From assembly GCA_016302015.1 (NCBI GenBank), contig JAEDOJ010000011.1, positions 1 through 17,013 on the forward strand: 17,013 nucleotides of DNA. Reading direction: 5' to 3'. Position numbers and translations under genes: made by a program. This stretch comes from Oscillospiraceae bacterium (lineage in GTDB: Bacteria; Bacillota_A; Clostridia; Oscillospirales; Oscillospiraceae). The notes beneath the pieces were generated by a model. That model was not told the origin of the DNA. It did not search any database and saw only the letters and a list, made by a program, of their open reading frames with translations. Below, in pieces: positions 7,270 through 15,023 of this stretch (the stretch's first letter is position 1; each line of letters starts with the position of its first letter).

Positions 7270-8835
7270 TTCTTTCGTATTGAATGAGATCCGAGGATCG
7301 ACCATGGCCATAAGGACGTCACCCAGAATCAGGGAAGTAACCGTCAGGACGGCGTAGAACAGGGTCACACCCACGATAACGCCGTTATCATACTGGTTAA
7401 TCGCCTTGGTCAGCAGATTACCGGCACCGGGAACTACATAGACACGCTCGGTGATGATGGCGCCGACCAGACAGAACATGATATCTGCGGGGATGTTATG
7501 AACCACGGGGATAGCCGCATTCTTGAGAATGTGCTTGGTGAAAATTTCGCCCTCGGAAAGGCCGCCGGAACGAGCGAACTTGACATAGTCAGAGTTCATC
7601 TGGTCGATCATATAGCGGCGGAGCCACTTCATCAGGCCAGCGGCGGAAGGCAATGCCAGAGAAATAATGGGCAGGATATACTGGAGCTTCGTACTCTTTT
7701 CCATCTCAAAGGTGGCAGGCAGACCGATCTTGCTGCCGATGGCCTTGAAGAGGAAGATATACGCCAGAGAAGGCACTGCCATAATAAAGACGATGTAGAC
7801 CGTACCAATCTTGTCCACCAGCTTGTCCTTCTTGCGTGCCATCAGGATGCCAAGGGGAACGCCCAGCAGGTAGGCAAGGGCAATGGCAAAAATACCAATG
7901 ACAAAAGAGAAGCCGATCTTGGACATATTGTTGCTTTTGGTCAGAACACTCGTATAATCGTCAACGTAACGGGATTCAAACACCAGACTGGAGCCTAAAG
8001 AACCGGGAGCGTAGGTGGCAGTATGGAGATCGTCTGCAGTTTCCTCCACCAAACCGGTGGGATAGGTCGCGACTGATGTCTTATGGGAACCCTGGGACTG
8101 GGTCATGGTAGTGAAAACATCCACGCCGGTATTCACGGAATAGGACTTGCCCAGATTCAGGGACAGAAGATTCTGATGGATAAAGGGGAACTCGCCATCA
8201 AAATACAGGAGATACTTGTGCGTTGTACCATTACCCATAATCGCCGGTGCGAAGGTGTCGCCTCCGTAGACAGGGTCATGGAGGGTAAAGGTCAGTCCGC
8301 GCTCACCGATGTCTTCCTCCACATTGTGGATGTTGTCCACGGTGAACAGACCGGAAAAATAGGATACCAGTCGATTGATCAAAGGAATATCCTTATAGGC
8401 AAACAACTGGGGCTGGCCGCCATCCGCAATCTTTCTGCCGGCCAGAGTCACTGCGTCCATACGTTGCGTCTCGTAACCCTTGGACTTATAGTATTCAATA
8501 AATTTCTGGGTATACTCTTCTGTCAATGCACTGTCTTTCTCAGGAGTTCTGCCCAGAGCGGCTGCTTCTTTCCGAGTTTCCTCATCAATCTCGCCATTCT
8601 TTGCAAGCTCATTCAACCAATCACCGTAAGGAACATAGTCCAGATAACCATACTCTTCCCACTTACGATACTTATAGGTTTCCTTCTGATTGTTCTGCTG
8701 ATGGGAATAAACAGGGTCAGAAGCAAAGATAAGGTTCCGATCCAACAATGCATAAATCATGACCATAACGATCGCCACGACCGCAATTACAGAGAGTAAA
8801 GCATGCAGTATGCGTTTCAGTAAATATTTAGTCAT
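7264..8835 (-). CDS. oppB: oligopeptide ABC transporter permease OppB/AmiC with large extracytoplasmic domain
   Basis: First membrane subunit of the importer, 523 residues against about 310 for ordinary OppB. A first helix (about 9-31) is followed by a long extracytoplasmic domain (about 32-305) and then the usual permease core with five helices (about 307-333, 344-366, 385-405, 450-470, 485-511). The cytoplasmic coupling loop is visible as DYVKFARSGGLSEGEIFTKH (416-435), followed by ILKNAAIPV. The C-terminal GDVLMAMVDPRI is typical of the family. Large domains at this place are a known trait of AmiC-type permeases, and the motif HKYLLYFDGEFPFIHQN (206-222) fits that group. The ATG at 8835 has only a modest GTGAAAG site. 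The 89-nt gap from oppA holds a strong hairpin, so the permease may be made in lower amounts than OppA. Confidence 0.95.
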   Translation of the reverse strand: MTKYLLKRILHALLSVIAVVAIVMVMIYALLDRNLIFASDPVYSHQQNNQKETYKYRKWEEYGYLDYVPYGDWLNELAKNGEIDEETRKEAAALGRTPEKDSALTEEYTQKFIEYYKSKGYETQRMDAVTLAGRKIADGGQPQLFAYKDIPLINRLVSYFSGLFTVDNIHNVEEDIGERGLTFTLHDPVYGGDTFAPAIMGNGTTHKYLLYFDGEFPFIHQNLLSLNLGKSYSVNTGVDVFTTMTQSQGSHKTSVATYPTGLVEETADDLHTATYAPGSLGSSLVFESRYVDDYTSVLTKSNNMSKIGFSFVIGIFAIALAYLLGVPLGILMARKKDKLVDKIGTVYIVFIMAVPSLAYIFLFKAIGSKIGLPATFEMEKSTKLQYILPIISLALPSAAGLMKWLRRYMIDQMNSDYVKFARSGGLSEGEIFTKHILKNAAIPVVHNIPADIMFCLVGAIITERVYVVPGAGNLLTKAINQYDNGVIVGVTLFYAVLTVTSLILGDVLMAMVDPRISFNTKER

Positions 8836-8859
8836 AATCTTTCACTCACTTATTATCGT

Positions 8860-8892
8860 CAAGAGGGTGAACTGCTGGAGTCCACCCTCTTG
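8860..8892 (-). promoter_or_regulatory. intercistronic hairpin between oppA and oppB
   Basis: A perfect 10-bp inverted repeat (CAAGAGGGTG, 8860-8869; CACCCTCTTG, 8883-8892) with a 13-nt loop that can pair three more bases. No T-run follows on the minus strand, so it is not a standard terminator. In binding-protein-dependent operons such hairpins commonly stabilise the upstream mRNA or cause partial termination, giving more binding protein than permease. Confidence 0.75.
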
Positions 8893-8924
8893 CGCTTAGT
8901 CATTCATTACGATGCAATTGGATA

Positions 8925-11105
8925 TTAGAAGACACCCAGGCACTTGGTCATGTAGCCTGCGTAGTCAGGCAGCATGGTATCCAGATAGGTCTGAGGATCG
9001 CCGTAGTCGGGGCCCCAACCGGAAACATCGTAGATGTTGTAGTTGGCGTCTGCACCGGTATCAGCATAGTAGCCAGCATAGTACCAGTCAGCAGATTCAG
9101 CGCACTCAACCAGGTTGATGATCACAGCGCCGCCCAGAACTTCTTCCACAGACTGCTTGAAGGTGTTAGCACGGTTCAGGAAAACCTCGGAACCGGAGTA
9201 GCAGGGCAGATCCAGGTAGATGGGGTTCGCAGCGGAGACCTCAACGCCGTTGACAGCCAGCTCTTCAACAGCCAGTGCCAGTTCAGCAACAGCAGCGGTG
9301 GGGTTGTACCAGCCGTCAAAGCTGTCGGAGGTCAGGTTAACAGGATCCCATACGGTCAGCGGGACGCCGTCAGCGTCGATCTGAGCCTGAACGATCTCAC
9401 CATAGAAGGTGCCTGCGGGGAAGGTGGTCTCGGTGCCGTTGATGTCGATGGTAACATCCTCGGTCAGGAAGACGAAGTTGCCGGGGGTGTAGGTGTTACG
9501 CAGGGAGTTCAGCTTCAGCTCTTCGCCCTGGGTCTGTGCGTTGTAGGAAGCACGGTCGATGGACATGTTCAGAGCGCGGCGGAAGTGGACGTTACGCATA
9601 GCCATGTTGGCACGGGCGCCGTCTTCTTCGGTCATGGTGGACACAGCGATGGTCTCGTCGTTGAAGTTGGCGTATGCGGAGCGGTTCAGGTTGAAGAATG
9701 CGCAGAAGGAAGTAGCGTCGGTCTCGGAGACGTATGCATACTCGTCGAACAGGCCGTCAGCCTTTGCGGCTTCCAGAGCGGCAGCGTTCAGACCGGCACC
9801 GGACAGAACACCGGCCTTCAGGTCATTGTAGGCCTTGGTGGCATCCTGGCCATCGTTGAACAGCCAAGTCAGGGTCTTGACGGTGATGTTGTCAGCGTTC
9901 CAGTAGGCGTCGTTGGCAACGAAAACAATGCTGTTTTCAGCAGTGTGGTTGGTAACACGGTAGGGACCGCAGTATGCGATGGAGTTGACGTCCTTGCCAT
10001 ACTTGTAGGAAGGATCTTCGCTGTTATACTCAGCGCCGAACTTGCCGCCCATGGACTCGTAGTAAGCTCTGCTCATGGGAGCGAAGACATTGTAGCCCAG
10101 CATGGTCATGAAGTAGGGGCAAACATCGGTCAGAGTGTATTCCAGGGTGTAGTCGTCGATCGCCTTGACGCCAACTTCGGAGAAGTCAGTGATATCGCCG
10201 TAGATGTACTCAGAAGCGTTCACGATGATGCCTTCGACCAGGTATTCCAGGCCGCCCATGGCGTCCATCATGTGCTGCATGCCGGCAACAAAGTCGTCAG
10301 CCACAACGTCAGCGACCTCACGGCCCTGAGAGTCAACCCACTTCAGGCCTTCACGGAGCTTGAAGGTGTAGACGGTGCCGTCAGGGGAAACCTCAACGCT
10401 CTCAGCCAGAGCAGGCTGCTGAACGCCTTCTACGTCGTACTCATACAGGCCATCGAAGGTGTTGACGATGGCTTCGGAGTCAGCGGCGCGGGAGGTTGCC
10501 AGAGCGTCCCAGGTCTGGGGATCGGAAGCATAGCCGATGGTGTAGGCGTCGGTCAGAACATAGCCCTTCTCGGTCAGGAAGTTCTTTGCCCACTCTTCGT
10601 AGGTGCCGGTGCCCTTCAGCTCTGCGTACTGAGCCTTCATTTCAGCTCTGTCAGCAGCGGTGATGAACTTGTCGGTGACCAGCATGTTGTGGAAACGATC
10701 GGAGTCGTTGCCCCACAGAGCATTGCCGTAGCCATAGGGAGCCGCGCAGGAGATGGCGTAGTTGCCGCCCTGGGTAGACAGGGGCAGGAACGTGCCGGAG
10801 GTCAGCAGCTTTGCCTCAGCCTGAGCCATGAGAGCATATCTCAGGGACAAGTTGTTGACCTCTCCCTTGCCGGCCTCGTACAGGGAGATGAACTCACCCA
10901 GAGCCTCGTCGTAGAGGAGAGCGGAGGCTTCGTCATAGGACAGGCCAGTGACGTCAGCCATGGTTTCAAGGACGTCTTCAGTAGCTTCGGTAGCTTCGGT
11001 AGCCACTTCAGACGTTGCGGTGGTTTCTTCGGTATTGCCGGAGCAGCCAGCAAACAGGCTTGCAACCAGAGTCAATGCCAGAAGAAGAGCAATCAGTTTC
11101 TTCAT
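8925..11105 (-). CDS. oppA: oligopeptide-binding lipoprotein OppA/AmiA, apparently circularly permuted
   Basis: Surface peptide-binding protein (SBP family 5), 726 residues. A signal peptide ends in the lipobox LFAGC with lipid-bearing Cys21, followed by an acidic Ala/Thr/Glu linker. The usual family start is not here but at about residue 186: YTIGYASDPQTWD, then FDGLYEYD (217-224) and the family signature PDGTVYTFKLREGLKW (241-256). The usual late motif GWGPDYGDPQTYLDT (696-710) is only 16 residues from the end, although AmiA proteins continue for well over 100 residues. The missing tail appears instead at residues 48-182: GLSYDEASALLYDEA, SLRYALMAQAEAKLL, FLPLSTQGGNYAIS, KFITAADRAEMKAQY and EEWAKNFLTEK match the order and spacing of the AmiA C-terminus. 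The ATG at 11105 follows GGAGGTAAGAAA. It heads the operon, so it should be the most expressed gene. Confidence 0.93.
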   Translation of the reverse strand: MKKLIALLLALTLVASLFAGCSGNTEETTATSEVATEATEATEDVLETMADVTGLSYDEASALLYDEALGEFISLYEAGKGEVNNLSLRYALMAQAEAKLLTSGTFLPLSTQGGNYAISCAAPYGYGNALWGNDSDRFHNMLVTDKFITAADRAEMKAQYAELKGTGTYEEWAKNFLTEKGYVLTDAYTIGYASDPQTWDALATSRAADSEAIVNTFDGLYEYDVEGVQQPALAESVEVSPDGTVYTFKLREGLKWVDSQGREVADVVADDFVAGMQHMMDAMGGLEYLVEGIIVNASEYIYGDITDFSEVGVKAIDDYTLEYTLTDVCPYFMTMLGYNVFAPMSRAYYESMGGKFGAEYNSEDPSYKYGKDVNSIAYCGPYRVTNHTAENSIVFVANDAYWNADNITVKTLTWLFNDGQDATKAYNDLKAGVLSGAGLNAAALEAAKADGLFDEYAYVSETDATSFCAFFNLNRSAYANFNDETIAVSTMTEEDGARANMAMRNVHFRRALNMSIDRASYNAQTQGEELKLNSLRNTYTPGNFVFLTEDVTIDINGTETTFPAGTFYGEIVQAQIDADGVPLTVWDPVNLTSDSFDGWYNPTAAVAELALAVEELAVNGVEVSAANPIYLDLPCYSGSEVFLNRANTFKQSVEEVLGGAVIINLVECAESADWYYAGYYADTGADANYNIYDVSGWGPDYGDPQTYLDTMLPDYAGYMTKCLGVF
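10977..11003 (-). repeat. three 9-bp tandem repeats in the OppA linker
   Basis: Three copies of GCTACCGAA (the last with two changes) encode A-T-E three times, residues 35-43, just behind the lipobox. The stretch is a flexible acidic tether between the membrane anchor and the folded part. Its copy number could vary by slippage without a frameshift, since units are 9 bp. Confidence 0.8.
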
Positions 11106-11218
11106 TTTCTTACCTCCATATGAATTATATTCCCTCCGTGATTACACGGTAAGAATTGAGCTTTGCCCCGGCAGGGCGGAGCCGATTCAACTACAGGTTG
11201 TACTATATGTCGAATCTT
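11106..11218 (-). promoter_or_regulatory. structured 113-nt leader of the opp mRNA
   Basis: From the predicted start at 11218, three local hairpins precede oppA. First, GATTCGAC (11216-11209) pairs with GTTGAATC (11191-11184) over 8 bp with one G-U, enclosing a smaller TACA/TGTA stem. Second, GCTCCG (11182-11177) pairs with CGGGGC (11170-11165). Third, CCGTG (11149-11145) pairs with CACGG (11140-11136) across a 4-nt loop. The ribosome site GGAGG follows unpaired. I do not recognise a known riboswitch or T-box, and none of the hairpins has a terminator T-run. Confidence 0.5.
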
Positions 11219-11219
11219 T

Positions 11220-11242
11220 GGGCTATTGTACCACAAAAGCCC
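11220..11242. promoter_or_regulatory. 23-bp dyad over the opp -10 element, candidate operator
   Basis: Arms GGGCT and AGCCC (5 bp, perfect) enclose TTGT and ACAA (4 bp, perfect) around a 3-bp centre, so 18 of 23 positions are symmetric. The dyad covers the -10 hexamer and half of the spacer, the classic position for a repressor. The inner TTGT-N3-ACAA fits the GT-N3-AC pattern of FadR-type GntR sites, but other dimeric regulators are possible. Confidence 0.6.
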
Positions 11243-11253
11243 GGAAGAATCAA
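11225..11253 (-). promoter_or_regulatory. sigma-A promoter of the oppABCDF operon
   Basis: TTGATT (11253-11248) and TACAAT (11230-11225) are 17 nt apart, and a TG dinucleotide one base before the -10 gives an extended -10. Runs of A and T directly upstream look like an UP element. The predicted start is the A at 11218. Confidence 0.85.
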
Positions 11254-11342
11254 TAAAAAATTTACAATTTCTTCTCATTTTTTAAAAATTTATTAATTCC
11301 ATAGGATTTTGAGTTGAATCCATATATTTTTGTTCATTTTCG

Positions 11343-11373
11343 ACAAAAATATCAGGCTTTATGCAGCAAAGCC
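11343..11373 (-). terminator. probable terminator of the glgP-GH13-pepF unit
   Basis: GGCTTT (11373-11368) pairs with AAAGCC (11360-11355) across a 7-nt loop, followed on the minus strand by TGATATTTTTG. The stem is short and the T-run is interrupted, so termination may be partial. It lies about 107 nt after the pepF stop and upstream of the opp promoter. Confidence 0.6.
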
Positions 11374-11479
11374 ACCCAAATATGGATATTTATACGTTTT
11401 TTATTGGTAATTCGCCTCCGGCGGTCGTTTTTTGCGTATTGTCTCCGATAAACGGACAGTTGTGTATATTTGTTCGGTT

Positions 11480-13171
11480 TTATTCAGCGGAATTTTCTCT
11501 CAACCACTGGGAAACCTCCGTCGCAACTTCCTTCACAACCCCCTCTTCATAGGGAACTCTCAGCCCCACGCTTCTGCAAAGGTCCGCAAAGGTCCTGGTT
11601 CCGGCAAGATCCACAAAGGCCAGATATTTTTCCCACGCCGCCTTCCGATCCTTCAGAGACAGCATCCAAAGCTGATAGGCCACCAGCTGCGCCATGCAGT
11701 AGTCAATGTAATACAGGGGATAGAGGTAAACGTGCAGCTTCCACTGCCAATGAGAATACCGTCCGTAGAAGGGCAGGTGATCCATGTCCAGCCAGGGCCG
11801 GTACTTCTGCTCCAGCTCCTTCCAGACCTGATTCCGCTCCTCCGGGGAAAGGTTCTCGTTTTCGTACATCCGGTGCTGGAATTCATCGATCATACAGCCA
11901 TAGGGGAGAAAATCCAGACTCTCCTCGCAGTGGGCCAGCTCATACCTTCCGGTCTTTTCCCCAAAGAAATACTTATGGAAGTCCTGGGTCAAAAATTCCA
12001 TGCTCATGGAATGGCACTCGCAGGCTTCCAGGGTGGGGTCCTGCAGGTCGGGATGAATGTGGGAGTGGGCGGCACGGTAGAAGGCAAAGGCGTGTCCCGC
12101 CTCATGGGTCAGCACGTCCACATCCCCCGCCGTCCCGTTAAAGTTGGAGAAAATAAAGGGCATATGATAGCAGGGCAGGTTGCTGCAGTAGCCGCCGGGC
12201 GCCTTTCCGTCCCGGGAAAGGACGTCGAACATCTCATCCCGGAACAGATCCTCAATAAAAACCTTCGTCTCTGGGCTGAGCTGCTGATACATGGCCTTTC
12301 CCGCTGCAAGAATGTCGTCGGCAGTTCCCTGGGGCTTTGCGTTTCCCTCCGGGAAGCGGAAGCCGTTATCATAAATGCAGAGGTGGTCTACGCCGATGCG
12401 CTTTCGCTGGGCTTCCTTTACCTGAGCAACCAGAGGAACCAGATCCTCCGCAATCTGGCGGCGGAAGGCTTCCAGCTCCTTTGTCCCGTAGCAGTTTCTG
12501 CCCAGACGGTCATAGCCCAACTGGAGATAGTTCTCGTAGCCCAGCAATCTCGCCTGCGCGTTCCGGTTTTTGACCAGCCTGTCGTATATTTCGTCCAGCT
12601 CCGCCTGATGGGCGTCAAAGCATTCGCCCTCCACCCGGTAGGCCTCCCGCCGGGTGGCACGGTCGGCGCTTTCCTTGTACTTGCCCAGCATGGGCAGAGG
12701 CATGGTCTCCCCGTTGAACTCCACCGTCATGCCGGCGTAGAGCTTCTGGTACTGCGCCTCCAGCTTGCTGGCCTCCTGCATGAGAGGAATCATCTCCGGC
12801 GTAAAGCTGCGGCGGGCAATTTCAAGATTCCGGAACAGCAGGCTGCCGTAATGCGTCTCCAGTTCCTTCCGGAAGGGGGAGTCCAGCAGGGCGATATGCA
12901 CCTTCTGATTTGTTTCCTCCAGCTTCGGCGCAGCCTCGTCCAAAAATTCCCGCTCCTCTTCGTAAAAGGCATCCGCCGTATTGATGCTGTTACGGATTTC
13001 CGCCACGGCGCTGTCCGTCTGATAGCGCTGGTTCAGCTCCGTCGCCTGGTCGAAGGCGGCAATCTGTTCCTGTACGTTCTCTGCCTTCGCAATTCTGTCG
13101 GCGCAGGCGGAAAGCTGGGCGTTCAGAGTCTCCACATCCGGTCTGGTATAGGGAATCTCAGAAAATTTCAT
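11480..13171 (-). CDS. pepF: oligoendopeptidase F, M3B family zinc metallopeptidase
   Basis: Cytoplasmic zinc peptidase that cuts short and medium oligopeptides. The 563-residue length fits the M3B oligoendopeptidases. The zinc site HEAGH (356-360) supplies His356, Glu357 and His360, and Glu385 in CECHSMSMEF is the expected third ligand. The N-terminal half is helical and channel-lining in the family. The C-terminal YYIDYCMAQLVAYQLW (487-502) is a family hallmark, containing the region of the transition-state tyrosine. There is no signal peptide. The ATG at 13171 has a strong AAAGGAG site that overlaps the stop of the GH13 gene, 13 nt away, so it is cotranscribed with the glucan genes. Functionally it complements the Opp importer encoded just downstream. 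Confidence 0.95.
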   Translation of the reverse strand: MKFSEIPYTRPDVETLNAQLSACADRIAKAENVQEQIAAFDQATELNQRYQTDSAVAEIRNSINTADAFYEEEREFLDEAAPKLEETNQKVHIALLDSPFRKELETHYGSLLFRNLEIARRSFTPEMIPLMQEASKLEAQYQKLYAGMTVEFNGETMPLPMLGKYKESADRATRREAYRVEGECFDAHQAELDEIYDRLVKNRNAQARLLGYENYLQLGYDRLGRNCYGTKELEAFRRQIAEDLVPLVAQVKEAQRKRIGVDHLCIYDNGFRFPEGNAKPQGTADDILAAGKAMYQQLSPETKVFIEDLFRDEMFDVLSRDGKAPGGYCSNLPCYHMPFIFSNFNGTAGDVDVLTHEAGHAFAFYRAAHSHIHPDLQDPTLEACECHSMSMEFLTQDFHKYFFGEKTGRYELAHCEESLDFLPYGCMIDEFQHRMYENENLSPEERNQVWKELEQKYRPWLDMDHLPFYGRYSHWQWKLHVYLYPLYYIDYCMAQLVAYQLWMLSLKDRKAAWEKYLAFVDLAGTRTFADLCRSVGLRVPYEEGVVKEVATEVSQWLRENSAE

Positions 13172-13184
13172 GGTGTTTCTCCTT

Positions 13185-15023
13185 TCAGGGATTTCGTAAA
13201 ATCACGCAGAAGCCCTTGGGCAGCAGCATGGAAATTTTGCCGTTATAGGAAAGGCCTCGTCCGAAAACGACCTTTCCGTTGGGAATCGCCCACTCCTTAT
13301 CGGACTGGTTGACGAAAATCTCCGCAATTTCCCCCTCGGAGCGGCGTACAAAGGAGATTTTTCCCTTTCCCGCCTCGGTGACGTAGATATCGCCATAGCG
13401 AAGGGCTTCGGATTCGTTCTTCACCGCGGCAAGAGAGCGGAAGAACTCGATCAGCGTCTGATCCTCCTTCCCCCAGGGGTAGGTACGGCGGCAGAAGGGG
13501 TCCTCATAGCCTTCGCAGCCCGCTTCGTCTCCGTAATAGATGCTGGCCATGCCCGGCAGCATAAACTCCAGGAAGGCCGCCATCCGCAGCCGCTCGATGG
13601 CCTTCTTCCGGTTCACGGAAGTCATGCGGCGAACCGCCCGGTCTTCCTTGTCCCCGCCGGGATCGCCGCCCAGAGCAGTCAGAATCCGCAGCGTATCATG
13701 GGTGCCCAGCAGATTCATCACGCAGGTCAGCACCTGGGGCGGGTAGTTCTCGGCAAGGGTCATGATCGTCTCGCCCAGCTCTCTGCCGTCGTCCTCCCCC
13801 ATGACAAACCGCACAACGGCGTTGCGCCAGGGATAGTTCATCACGCTGTCCAGCTCGCCGTCCACAAAGTAACGACGGGACACGCTGTAGGCACGTTTAT
13901 TGGAAGCGTCCTCCCAAACCTCGCCAAGAAGCATTGCCTGAGGATTGATCTCCCGAATCCGTTTTTTCATCCGCAGGATGAATTCGTCAGGCAGCTCGTC
14001 CGCCACGTCCAGACGGAAGCCGTCGGCCCCCAGCCGCAGCCAGTGCGCCACCACGGAATCCTCGTCCTCTATTATATATTGTATATAGCCGGGATTCAGC
14101 TCGTCCACATTGGGCAGAGTGGGCATATTCCACCAGCAATCGTATCCCTGAGGATAGTCATAGAAATGATACCAGTCCCGATAGGGAGAGTCGGGATTGC
14201 TGACGGCGCCGTTGCCGAAGTGGTTTTTTGCGTCAAAATAAATACTGTTGCTGCCGGTGTGGGAGAAAACGCCGTCCAGAATGATGCGGATGCCCAGATC
14301 ATGGGCGGCGTCGCAGAGGTTTTTGAAGTCCTCCTCCGTGCCCAGCATGGGATCGACGCGCTTATAGTCCGCCGTGTCATAGCGGTGATTGGAATAGCAC
14401 ATGAAAACGGGGTTGCAATAAATCACACCCACGCCCAGAGATTTTAAATATGGCAGTTTTTCCTGAATGCCACGGAGATTTCCGCCGAAGAAATCCCCGC
14501 ACCAGTTTCCTTCCTCGTCCGGGTGGAAGGAAGGCGTGTCCTCCCAGTTTTCATGGACGGTGAAGGGCTGTAGTTTTTCTGTCAGGTCGCAGTCGCCGGA
14601 TTTGTAGAAGCGATCCGGCATAATCTGGTAAATCACCGCACCCTTGGCAAAGTCGGGGGTGGTGAAATCCTCGGGGATCACGCTGAGCTGCCACTTGTCC
14701 CCTGCCTCCATATTGGTATCTCTGCCCTGACGCAGAAGGCGGAAGCCGCCCTCTGCCTTGGTCACATAGAACCAGTAGAAGTACAGACCGTTATGCTGCG
14801 TGGAAAAATCGCAGCGATAAATGTCGTAATAGCGGTTACTCCCTTCCAGCGTGAAAGGGTACTCCCCTGTCAGATGGTAATCGCAGTCTTCCAGCATGAG
14901 CCGCACCCCTGTGGCGCCGCTGGACTTGGGCACATGAATGTGCATAACGCAGCACTGCCCCGTCCGGATTGTTCCGAACGGGGTCTTGTACTGCGTATCT
15001 CTGCTGTCGTAAAGTATTCTCAT
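13185..15023 (-). CDS. GH13 alpha-glucan hydrolase, neopullulanase/cyclomaltodextrinase-like
   Basis: A 612-residue alpha-amylase-family enzyme without a signal peptide, so it acts on internal or imported alpha-glucans. Residues 1-125 form a beta-rich N-terminal domain as in neopullulanases. The barrel follows with region I DGVFSH (250-255), region II GFRLDVADE with nucleophile Asp339, region III LLGEVWED with acid/base Glu368, and region IV THD (His442-Asp443). Asp and His in region I plus the N-terminal domain favour the neopullulanase/maltogenic amylase group over plain alpha-amylase. A C-terminal beta domain begins near residue 540. Its ATG shares one base with the glgP stop (TAATG), which means translational coupling and explains the weak ribosome site GAAGAAA. 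It probably trims or debranches glycogen or maltodextrin for GlgP. The exact bond and product specificity cannot be told. Confidence 0.92.
   Translation of the reverse strand: MRILYDSRDTQYKTPFGTIRTGQCCVMHIHVPKSSGATGVRLMLEDCDYHLTGEYPFTLEGSNRYYDIYRCDFSTQHNGLYFYWFYVTKAEGGFRLLRQGRDTNMEAGDKWQLSVIPEDFTTPDFAKGAVIYQIMPDRFYKSGDCDLTEKLQPFTVHENWEDTPSFHPDEEGNWCGDFFGGNLRGIQEKLPYLKSLGVGVIYCNPVFMCYSNHRYDTADYKRVDPMLGTEEDFKNLCDAAHDLGIRIILDGVFSHTGSNSIYFDAKNHFGNGAVSNPDSPYRDWYHFYDYPQGYDCWWNMPTLPNVDELNPGYIQYIIEDEDSVVAHWLRLGADGFRLDVADELPDEFILRMKKRIREINPQAMLLGEVWEDASNKRAYSVSRRYFVDGELDSVMNYPWRNAVVRFVMGEDDGRELGETIMTLAENYPPQVLTCVMNLLGTHDTLRILTALGGDPGGDKEDRAVRRMTSVNRKKAIERLRMAAFLEFMLPGMASIYYGDEAGCEGYEDPFCRRTYPWGKEDQTLIEFFRSLAAVKNESEALRYGDIYVTEAGKGKISFVRRSEGEIAEIFVNQSDKEWAIPNGKVVFGRGLSYNGKISMLLPKGFCVILRNP

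Larger units (their letters stand above)
11106..11479. other. 374-nt gene-free region between pepF and oppA
   Basis: No convincing coding sequence. Reading on the minus strand it holds the trailer of pepF with an AT-rich 6-bp inverted repeat (AAATAT/ATATTT near 11380-11393) and a probable terminator (11373-11343). A stretch rich in A and T runs (about 11290-11254) could serve as an UP element, and is followed by the opp promoter with its dyad and the structured leader. The base composition is far more AT-rich than the flanking genes. Confidence 0.7.

Noticed and set aside
4550..7357. Long plus-strand open frames antisense to oppD and oppC
   Set aside because: The minus-strand genes carry all ABC motifs with operon spacing and ribosome sites; the plus-strand frames have none.
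9585..11123. 512-codon open frame on the plus strand antisense to oppA
   Set aside because: It arises from the strong codon bias of oppA on the other strand; the predicted protein is Val/Gly repetitive with no recognisable domain.
11106..11218. T-box or known riboswitch in the opp leader
   Set aside because: No T-box sequence, specifier-like stem or terminator hairpin was seen, and no known riboswitch core was recognised.
11404..11440. CGCC/GGCG hairpin followed by TTTTTT on the plus strand as a terminator
   Set aside because: The stem is only 4 bp and no plus-strand gene precedes it.
11432..13312. 626-codon open frame on the plus strand antisense to pepF
   Set aside because: It is the mirror of a clear M3B peptidase with intact HEAGH. 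The antisense translation is Leu/Val/Gly-rich without a family motif and has no ribosome site or promoter.
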